NCBI GenBank assembly: GCA_905250025.1
Contig: CAJNOJ010000164.1
Location: 177,421 to 241,420 of the forward strand
Source of the DNA: Adineta ricciae
Lineage: Eukaryota; Rotifera; Eurotatoria; Adinetida; Adinetidae
Length of the DNA stretch: 64,000 nucleotides
Direction: 5' to 3'
The position numbers and the translations under genes are program-made. The first letter of the stretch is position 1. Each line of letters opens with the position of its first letter. This document shows, piece by piece, positions 54,484 to 64,000 of the stretch. Under the pieces are notes generated by a model. It was given only the letters and a program-made list of their open reading frames with translations. It was not told the origin of the DNA and did no database searches.

Positions 54484-57400
54484 CACTCTCTTACAATCGA
54501 CCGGTGCTTCAGCCCTATACAATGTGGAATCCGTCTGCCATCACTTTTGCGAATGTGAATTCAGTTGGATCCAGCCCATTTGATATTTTCGTCAATACAA
54601 ACAACACACTCTATGTGGCCAGTCAAGCAAACAACCGCGTTCTTGTGTGGCCTCAATGGAGTACTTGGCCGATACAGTATCTCTCGCGTAATTTGTCGTC
54701 CCCATACAGCCTTTTTGTCACAACTGCTGGCGAGATTTATATTGACAGCGCCAGTTCTACTGGTCGGATCGATAGATGGGCACCGAAGGCATCAAGTGGT
54801 GTTCCGGTACTGTACCTGTGTTCGAAGTGCAATGATCTTTTTGTTGATACACAGGACATTCTTTACTGTTCGATGCAAAATCGTCATCAGATAGTATCCA
54901 AGGCGTTAAAAACAAACTCGAATGCATTCGCAATCGTTGCTGGTACAGGTTCAGCCGGATACGCAGCAAATATGCTGAATCATCCTTGGGGGATATTTGT
55001 GGATACCAATTCTGATCTATATGTAGCAGATCAATACAATAATCGTATCAAGCTTTTCCGATCAGGACAACTTAACGGTATTACAGTTGCTGGGAGTACA
55101 TCGATCAATCTTACTATTTCACTTTGGTGTCCTACTGGAGTTGCCCTTGACTTCGATGGTTACCTCTTTATCGTCGATACGTGCAACCATCGTATCGTTG
55201 GATCAGATTCAAGTGGCTTTCGCTGTGTTGTTGGATGTACCAATACGGCAGGCTCAAACACAAATCAGTTGTACTATCCGAAATCAATGAGTTTTGACAG
55301 TTATGGAAACATCTTCGTCACTGATACTAGTAATAGTCGTATTCAGAAATTTATTCGACTGAATAATAGTCGCGGTGAGTAATTTGAAATTCAGTTACAA
55401 CTTACTATTTTACCTCTTGCTCGATAACTTTCGTCAGTGAATGCTAATTACCTGCTATGTTGCGAAAAGCAACGTTTTTATTTACTTCGCATAATCATCT
55501 TCGAATTCACCTAAGACTGCTCACTTACTTTCATTTTAGTTCCATCATATAATCAACCGAAATTTTGTTCGGACGCTTCGTGGAATCCAAATGCCACTAC
55601 CTTTGCCAATGCAACTAACGGTGCCATCGGACCATCACCTTACGGTATCTTCATCACTATCAACAATACCATCTATGTTGCTGATCAATCGAAGTATCGT
55701 ATACAAACTTGGTCAAATGGAAGTGCCACTCCATCACAATCCATCTACAGTAGTTTGATGAATTCATATTCACTTTTTGTCACAACCAATGGTGATATTT
55801 TCGTTGATAATGGATACTACAATCGTCGGGTAGATAAACGAACAACGATGACAAATACAAGTGTACCTGTCATGTATATTAATTCATCATGTTATGGTTT
55901 ATTCGTTGATCTGACTGATGTTGTGTATTGTTCAATCTATAGTTACCATCAGGTGGTGAAAAGATGGGTGAATGACATTTCTACTACTGTGACGGTTGTT
56001 GCTGGTACAGGTTATGCCGCTAGCAGTTCAAATTACCTGAATCGCCCAATGGGAATATTTGTGGATACTAACTTTGATCTATATGTAGCAGATCAATACA
56101 ACCACCGTATTCAGCTCTTTCGATCAGGACAACTTACCGGCATTACAGTTGCTGGGAGTGCATCGCCTAATCGTACTATCTCACTCGTGTATCCCAGTGG
56201 AGTTGTTCTCGATGCTGATGGTTACCTTTTTATCGTAGATAGCTACAATCATCGTATTGTAGGATCGAGTCGAAATGGTTTCCGTTGTATAGTTGGATGT
56301 AGTGGTATAGGCAACGCATCAGATCGGTTACGATATCCGACATCGATGAGTTTTGATATCTACGGGAACATATTTGTTACTGACACGAATAATAATCGCG
56401 TTCAAAAATTTGGTATATTAACGAATTGCAGTGAGTACTACAGTATCCTTTTGCCGTCACTATCCTGTGTTCGCATTAATGTAGTTCAGTATAGTGGTGA
56501 TTTTGCACTTGTAGAAGCCTATTATTTGCTGCAAGTTTACTTTGGCGAATCTACTATCATATAGTATCTTCCATATCGATTTTCAAGGTTCTACTCTAAT
56601 TATAAAAATCATAGTGGATTTGACCGAGGCGCCGATATAGATCTTTTCTTTCCTTTAAGTATACCTCTCATCAAGATTTATATAATTTTGTGACACTAAG
56701 CTGGTTTTGTTTTTGGCTTGTATCTGAATTAAACAAGACCTGTCGTCTCCCTTGTAAAAATAACTGTAATGCACCGTACATTGAACGGAATAATACTTAT
56801 TGTTTTGACATGTGTGACATGCTAATTTGATTGTTTTTAGGTCAAACATCATCATCAAATCAAACTACAACAACGACTCCAATTACTTTGATAACTGTGA
56901 AAGGTTTGTTCAAAAGCAATCTTATATAGGAACAGCACTGTAAAAGATAGTACTAAAGTGAAATGTTTTGGAGAATACAGTGCTGTACTTTAGACAGCCA
57001 TTCAGTCTGAATATCAGAGTCTTCCCGGATATAGATTACCCTAATTATGTATGAATAATTCTAGCGTGTCTACCACCTACAATAACACTAATTCCAAGTA
57101 CCACTGCAGTGTCATCACCGATTCAATTTCGTCGAAATCAAGATTTTACAATAGTTTCACGGATTGAATTAAATTGTAACAGAACATCATTCATGAATAC
57201 GCAATGGATAATCAAAAATTGTACTTCAACGTGTTTGAACAAAATTTCACTAGATCCAACAATACAAACAACATTCAGTGAACTTTTTATTCCAGCACGA
57301 ACCTTGCCATATGGTCTATATGAGATGACGCTAATTGCTGCGATGGTTAATGTCACAAACACTTCTGCATCAGCTGTCGTCTATGTTCAGGTCACTTCAT

Positions 57401-60400
57401 CAGGCATAACAGCTAATTTACTTCAATTTGGCACATCCATGGTCACACGTGGCAATCATCAAGAGCTGCAACTAGATCCTGGAAGTTACTCTGTTGATCT
57501 TGATCAAAATACATTCAATGCTTCTGTAAGTTTCTGTTGACGGCACAGTTGTATCACTCGTCTGGTTTATTTGTCATGTAGAACTGGAAATATAAATACT
57601 ATTGTCGAATCTATGGCTCATCGATGTTTCCCAACCTACGAGGTTCATTGTTGACAATCAACGACCCAAGGAATGATCCTTCGAATCCATCTTGTTTGTC
57701 CAATCGAACTGCGTGGAGAATCGATAATGCATTTGACTCGTCGTTCACCATTCTTGCCGATGCATTGCAATTCAATCGAACATATCAGTTTATGGTTCAA
57801 ATGGAGAACCGTGAGGCCTCTTCGCGTCAAGCGAGTGGCTATGTTCTTGTGAAAGTGGAAGATACTCGTCCACACATGGTCTTTATAGGGTCTGTTCTTG
57901 TTTTGATGTGTGTGTGCACGCATTGCATATTGTGTTATTGTTTGTAGTTGTGTGATATGGACGATGTGTCAGCCGAATCTGGAATTCCAGCTAGTTAATC
58001 CCACAACACAAGTGGCGTTGTTTTCGACTTGTCCAGGAGACTGCAACAGAATCGAAAGGATCGTATGGAAGATTTATCAAGGCGTAGAGGATTTGGCTAC
58101 CGATTCTACTAGATGGACAGTGTTCAATGAAACAAGTGTCTATGAGAATATCTGGTTTTTCGGTAAATGAATCATGTACCTTCTCGAAAAGGAAAAACTT
58201 CATCATAATTTATAGGCATCCATACAAGTAATTTCACCGCAACGAATCAACTCTTTCTGTCCAACCCAGAAATTCAGCTTTGGCGCTTTGAAGTTGTCTA
58301 TACCTTCACAAATGAAACAAGTGTCAGTTCATTGAATTTTGTCATCAATCAACCGCCATCTAACGGCTCATGTTTAATTGATCCACTGAATGGAACAACC
58401 ACTACTTTGTTCACGATTTCATGCAAGGATTTCTTTGATGCAGATGGAATCAAAGACTACACTGTCTACGGTATATTAAAGTTGCTTTTCTGAGACGTAA
58501 ATGAAATAATCTTCTCTATTATAAGGCACGACCGATGATCAAAGCAAGATGACGATTGTTGCTTATTCGAATTTACCAACACTTCAAGTATACTTACCAG
58601 CTGATGATAATCAAATATCATCACTTCGCTTAGTCATTCATGTTCAAGATAAAATGAATTGTATCACTGAAACGAATCTCTCATCAGTGACTGTTTTGCC
58701 TGATACCCTTGCGATAAATGATTTGATAAATAACATTTGGAACCCATCAGCCAATGATACCCCTAATGCCATCGTAAATTTACTTGGAAGTGGAAATCAA
58801 AATATCGTTGGACAGGTGATCAGTTCGGTATCACAACAGTTCAATAGAATGAACAATGAAAATATTGAAGCGGCTGCTGCTAGTAACTATTCATATCGAA
58901 TCATTGAAATCAGTTAACACTAATTTTCTCTAGATGGTATTCCGATTGCGAGTATTTCAGTGTCGTCACTATTAAATGAAAGTCGACAACAAGTAATCAC
59001 ATTTTCCTTTGAATTTCATGCTCTAATTTTGCAACATTATAGTCATCAACGTTATTGAATCAGTCGGCATTGGAAGAATTCAACAGCCAACTGAACTCTC
59101 GTGCTGTAACTCGAGACTATTTTATTCCATTCATTACAAATATTCCCATCACAACGTCAAATAGCATCAAACTACAAGCATCAACATTGGCTCACTTCAC
59201 AAAAACAACAAATGAATTGACAAGAACAACTTTGGTATGATCTACACTTCTTTCTCTCTCTCTCTCTTTTACATTCATTTGTCTCCTTGTATAGGCAAGT
59301 GTATCGAGTCGATGTTATGAGTTAGCATTGGCTTTGAATTCGATGCGAACGAAAGTTGCATACGAAGATGTTCGACTTGCATCAGCTGACCTTCTTCAAT
59401 GTGCTGCTAATCTCGTCAACGTATGATATAGACTGTAAAACTAATAAACAACTATCCTCACTATGTATAGGCTGTCAACGGACCACTACAAGAACGAACG
59501 AATTTTCTCGATACAGATGCAGTTGGAGCAACGAAATTTCCCGATAATTATGATACTAATCTGGAGACAGCGTGGTCAAATCCTAGTAAGATCGGAAGTT
59601 ATTCGACATCGTCGATGCAGTCATGTGTAATTTAGGTCTGTTTGCTGATGGTGATGACTTCTCCTTAGAGACAATAAAACGAAATCAAGTCATTTATTAT
59701 CAAAAACAACTGGCGAATGAGATCAAATCTAAGATGGCTGAAGTGATCTCACTGTTAACGTCAACACTGAATATTCATCTCAACGTTGGCCAAGATTTCG
59801 CCATCGAAACATCACAAGTGATCATGACACTCGAGACCAAATCAACTCAATCACTTTCGAGTTCATTCACAAAAACAATTGGAAATGGACAAGTGACACT
59901 TCCCAATAATTTCACTTCATCGCTCGCTATAAATGACAAAATCTTTATTCGAGTGAGTTCATCACTATGATTATTTCTCATTCTTCTCTATTGAACCACT
60001 GTTTCAGTCCATGATGGAGCCATTGGCATCGTTTGGAAATTCAAAGTCAACATCAAACACAAATCTCTCCAGATCAATAACGTTCTCAGTTCTCGATCAA
60101 AATCAGAATGAGATTCCAATCCAAACAGCAAAGAATCAATCGATTGAGATCATCATTCCTCGTGATCCCAATCTTATCATACCATCGATGATCTTGCAAA
60201 ATGTTACATCACTCAATTTCACATCCACTGATGTCATGTTTCATTGGCATCATTTAAATTTGTCTTCGTCACTTTCAGTGTCAGTTCATTGGGAAATTCA
60301 ACCGTTGGATACCAGTTTAGCCTATTTGTTCATCTACAGATTCGATCAAATACCAAAACTGAGTTCATCTGTCAAACAGATCGATGGATGGACACTTTTC

Positions 60401-61002
60401 TGTCCCGAGAATTTTACGAATAGTAGTGTCTATACATACTATGTCGATAATCAACAAACAACGGGTCGTCACTCAATCATCTTTGGTCTGAGAGAACTCA
60501 ATGAAACTGAAATCATTCAGCACTGTTCAAACACATCGCTCACTGATGATCCTCCAATTACTGATCATCCGGCCAACTACACCTCAGACTATGGACTAAG
60601 AATCTACACATCAGGTTGTTATTATCTCGATGCAAATCAACAATGGCAATCAGATGGACTCATCGTTGGCCCGCTGACCAATCACGATCAAACACAGTGT
60701 TATTCTACTCATTTGACAACATTCTCTGGTGGATATGCTGTTCTACCTGAAACAGTCAACTGGAGTTATGTGTTTGCTAATGCTGATTTCATGAAAAACA
60801 AAACCATCTATTTGACAGTGATTCTTGTTTGTGCGATCTATGTACTTCTGGCTGTTTATGCGCGGTACTACGACAAGAAAGACGTGGAGAAACTAGGCGT
60901 GACTATCTTGCCCGATAATAACAAGAACGACGACTATTTCTATCAGATGATTGTGTTCACTGGTCAACGACGGGATGCTGGAACGAAATCGAATGTGCAT
61001 TT
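54484..61002 (+). CDS. NHL-REJ-GPS-TM-PLAT polycystin-1-like receptor, both ends incomplete
   Basis: Two NHL exons of exactly 891 nt (54484-55374, 55540-56430), each flanked by phase-1 introns, encode repeats such as NSDLYVADQYNNRIKLF and GYLFIVDTCNHRIVG. A Thr-rich linker exon (56841-56903, phase 1-1) joins in frame to 57065. From there a REJ-type region runs over many exons (RTLPYGLYEMTLIAAMV; VINQPPSNGSCLI; DADGIKDYTVY). A GPS-like GAIN end follows (SGCYYLDANQQWQSDG, then CYSTHLTTFSGGYAVL) and a transmembrane helix (IYLTVILVCAIYVLLAVYA). The start of a PLAT domain (YFYQMIVFTGQRRDAGTKSN) is cut by the N. Polycystin-1 family members are mechanosensory or adhesion receptors; NHL blocks replace the usual N-terminal modules. 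The first exon is missing. Confidence 0.78.
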
Positions 61003-61003
61003 N
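61003..61003. other. Contig join (single N) inside a PLAT domain
   Basis: The left side is PLAT coding sequence; the right side starts inside an NHL exon nearly identical to 56000-56430. The long ORF spanning this point is a chimera made by the join. Confidence 0.88.
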
Positions 61004-64000
61004 GCTGGTACAGGTTCTGCCGATAACAGCTCAAATTACCTCAATCATCCGATGGGAATATTCGTGGATATTAACTTTGATCTATATGTAGCAGATCAAT
61101 ACAACCACCGTATTCAGCTCTTTCGATCAGGACAACTTACCGGCATTACAGTTGCAGGGAGTGCATCGCCTAATCGTACTATCTCACTCGTGTATCCCAG
61201 TGGAGTTGTTCTCGATGCTGATGGTTACCTTTTTATCGTAGATAGCTACAATCATCGTATTGTAGGATCGAGTCGAAATGGTTTCCGTTGTATAGTTGGA
61301 TGTAGTGGTATAGGCAACGCATCAGATCGGTTGCGATATCCGACATCAATGAGTTTTGATATTTATGGGAACATATTTGTCACCGATACTAGTAACAACC
61401 GTATTCAGATATTTAATTTCTTCACGGAATCATGTGGTAAGTACACCAGGATGAAAATTTCAGAAGCAATCAAGGATTAGTAATGATGTTTACTGAGGGT
61501 GGGGTGTGGGTGGGTGAGGGTGGGTGAAAATGTTTTTATGATTTGAATCGATAGAGCTAGTCGCGCTGTATGTAAAACAAGTGCTGGAATTGAAGAAACG
61601 AGTCGGTGCGTACTTTTCTGAGATTTGCATGTTTTTTAAGGGTTTTTTCAATTATTATGTATAAGGAAGAATATTTCCCGGGATATAATTTTTTGGAGTG
61701 GATAGAGTTTACTGACTTCCATCTGGGAAAAATGTGATCAAAGTTGGAATACATTCGTGTGCGAATCCGTGTCTAAGTTATCCTAAATCCGATATCAATG
61801 AAAAACGCCAAAATTACAACGCACGGAAAAACTTTTGACGCGAAAAGTATAGAAAAAATTGATGTTTAACTAGCTTATAAGTTTTTCAACTGCTTCCAAG
61901 AAAGCCAGAGTATTACCTCGTGAAAATCCACAGAAAGAACAGAGCTCTTAATGCGTGATGTATTTGGACACTCTAGAGTTGGTGCTATATAATAACACAA
62001 GAAGGTTTCGACATCTCACGCTTTTGTTAAAAGAGCGTTGTTAAGTTCATTGGCAATTCTTTTTGTACCCTACTGTATATCGACTTTCGAGAAGTTGCGC
62101 AACTGCATCACATGTTATCACACAGGATAGAATTTACTAGAGAAATGTTTAGCGCCATATACAAGTTAGTTGTTGTTCTGAAAGTTTTTTGTTTTTTTAG
62201 ACACCGAAAGCACCGCAAGTCAATATAGTGGTAAAGATACATTTTTCTTTCACCCATTAAAAATAATATCAGTTTTAGGGAGTACATTCTCAGCTACGGT
62301 TCAGTCCAGTATAACAACGAAAGTGACTGCTCAATCGACTGTCGTAACGTCGTCTCCAGTGCAAACAGGTAACCATTCGACGAGAAGCCTTTATCTGTCA
62401 AGTCATTTGATCATATTTCCTTCTTTAACCCTATCTTTACCCTCAAGAAATTGTACGACAATCTTATACATATAGTTTTTCTTCACAAGTTAATTTTTTT
62501 TAATCTTCCTCTCATTTATATAGTTGTCTCATACAATCGACCGAAGCTTGATACGCATACAATGTGGAGTGCTAACGCAATCACTTTTGCTAATAACATT
62601 ACTGTCGGATCATCACCTTACGGTATCTTCATCACTATCAACAACACCATCTATGTTGCTGATCGGTCGAAGTATCGTGTACAAATTTGGTCTAATGGAA
62701 GTGCCACTCCATCACAATCCATCTACGGTAGTTTGATGAATTCATATTCACTTTTTGTCACAACCAATGGTGATATTTTCGTTGATAATGGATTGTATAA
62801 TGGTCGAGTAGATAAACGAACAACGATGACAAATACAAGTGTACCTGTCATGTATATTAGTTCATTATGTTATGGTTTATTCGTTGATCTGACTGATGTT
62901 GTGTATTGTTCAATATATAGTTACCATCAAGTCATTGCAAAATCATTACAGAGTAATTCAAATATTACCACAATAATAGCGGGCACCGGTTGCTATGGAT
63001 CTACTTCATATCAACTCTATTATCCTATGGGAATATTTGTAGATATCAATTTTGATTTATACGTAGCTGACTATAGCAACAATCGTATACAACTTTTCCG
63101 ACCAGGACAACTTAACGGTATTACAGTTGCTGGGAGCACATCAATCAATCTTACTATTTCACTTTTTTACCCGTCTGGAGTTGCTCTTGACTTCGATGGT
63201 TACCTGTTTATCGTCGATAGATACAATCATCGTATCGTTGGATCAGATTCAAGTGGTTTTCGCTGCGTTGTTGGATGTACCAATACAGTGGGCTCAAACA
63301 CAAATCAGCTGTACTATCCGACATCGATGAGTTTTGACAGTTATGGGAACATCTTCGTCACTGATACTAGTAACAGTCGTATTCAGAAATTTATTCGACT
63401 GAATAATAGTCGCGGTGAGTAATTTGAAATTCAGTTACAACTTACTATTTTACCTCTTGTTCGATAACTTTCGTCAGTGAATGCTAATTACCTGCTATGC
63501 TGCGAAAAGCAGCGTTTTTATTTACTTCACATAATCTTCTTCGAATTCACCTGTGACTACTCACTTACTTTCATTTTAGTTCCATCATATAATCAACCGA
63601 AATTTTGTTCGGATGCTTCGTGGAATCCAAATGCCACTACCTTTGCCAATGCAACTAACGGTACCATCGGACCATCACCTTACGGTATCTTCATCACCAT
63701 CAACAACACTATCTATGTTGCTGATCAATCGAAGTATCGTGTACAAATTTGGTCTAATGGAAGTACCACTCCATCAAAATCCATCTACGGTACCAACATG
63801 AATTCATATTCACTTTTTGTCACAACCAATGGTAATGTTTTCGTTGATAACGGACTCTACAATCGTCGGGTAGACAAACGAACAACGATGACAAATACAA
63901 GTGTACCTGTCATGTATATTAGTTCATCATGTTATGGTTTATTCGTTGATCTGACTGATGTTGTGTATTGTTCAATCTATAGTTACCATCAGGTGGTGAA
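61004..64000 (+). CDS. NHL-module extracellular gene, both ends open
   Basis: Exons: 61004-61436 (partial NHL), 62201-62230, 62279-62368 (Ser/Thr linker, TVQSSITTKVTAQSTVVTSS), 62524-63414 (complete 891-nt NHL exon) and 63580 to the window end (NHL, incomplete). All junctions are phase 1, so the frame is continuous. Repeats include FDLYVADYSNNRIQLF and GYLFIVDRYNHRIVG. The order differs from the gene at 54484, so it is a related gene or a rearranged haplotype. What lies downstream, EGF or polycystin-type, is outside the window. The 760-bp intron at 61437-62200 is far longer than its neighbours. Confidence 0.75.
61495..61526 (+). repeat. G-rich tract, telomere-like and quadruplex-prone
   Basis: Seven or so runs of three or four G separated by one to three bases (GAGGGTGGGGTGTGGG then TGGGTGAGGGTGGG) lie in an intron. 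They meet the simple G-quadruplex pattern. The unit TGTGGG is, from memory, the bdelloid telomere repeat, but here it is irregular. Confidence 0.55.

Noticed and set aside
60011..61480. A 489-codon ORF that appears to fuse PLAT to NHL repeats
   Set aside because: It crosses the N at 61003 between two contigs; the fusion is an artefact of the join.
1..64000. CRISPR arrays, prophage, bacterial operons, retroelement or DNA-transposon coding regions
   Set aside because: No spaced direct repeats, reverse transcriptase, integrase or transposase motifs were seen; the introns and gene families show nuclear eukaryotic DNA.

Overview
The window looks like nuclear DNA of a bdelloid rotifer, inferred from content because no species marker is present. 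It is AT-rich, with many spliceosomal introns of about 46-70 bp (GT...AG). It carries families I associate with bdelloids: NHL-repeat ectodomain proteins, TPR plus arginine ADP-ribosyltransferase proteins, many divergent rhodopsin-like GPCRs and Ser/Thr-rich membrane proteins. It also has enzymes that look fungal or bacterial. Exon models were spliced by hand; where I summed the lengths the reading frame closes.

The window is a scaffold of at least seven contigs joined by Ns at 15137, 21394, 22837, 31128, 36470, 41851-41923 and 61003. Several joins duplicate sequence: a 99-bp overlap at 15137, a 221-bp overlap at 22837, and two multi-kilobase near-identical copies whose edges coincide with Ns (31129-36469 against 22575-30365; 37107-41850 against 41924-46608). 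The copies are therefore best read as homologous haplotypes laid end to end, not as proven tandem duplications.

Layout. 0.3-2.1 kb: RING plus vWA protein. 2.8-3.8 kb: GPCR. 6.0-6.8 kb: decayed LamG/ConA-like lectin gene. 7.9-9.1 kb: a small unrecognised ORF and a Josephin-like cysteine protease. 9.7-12.5 kb: 13-exon class V aminotransferase. 12.8-13.7 kb: intronless CmcJ/NvfI-type oxidoreductase. 13.8-16.8 kb: NHL-EGF-TM receptor-like protein. 17.4-18.3 kb: GPCR. 19.2-19.7 kb: EF-hand protein. 21.4-23.4 kb: Thr-rich type I membrane protein. 23.5-25.9 kb: two decayed genes. 26.7-31.1 kb: small Gly-rich membrane protein, GPCR, GNAT acetyltransferase and LRAT-like protein, with the first three repeated at 32.8-36.3 kb. 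37-46 kb: tRNA-Arg, two small secreted-type proteins, a TPR-ART protein and the start of an M28 peptidase, present twice. 46.4-48.2 kb: M28 peptidase with one frameshift. 48.5-49.4 kb: GPI-type secreted protein. 49.6-52.8 kb: neprilysin (M13). 54.5-61.0 kb: an NHL-REJ-GPS-TM-PLAT polycystin-like gene. 61.0-64.0 kb: another NHL-module gene.

The strongest biological observation is the NHL module. Three complete NHL exons are exactly 891 nt and flanked by phase-1 introns. The same phase-1 logic puts NHL modules ahead of EGF domains in one gene and ahead of a polycystin-1-like REJ-GPS-PLAT body in another. I saw no CRISPR array, phage, bacterial operon or intact transposon.
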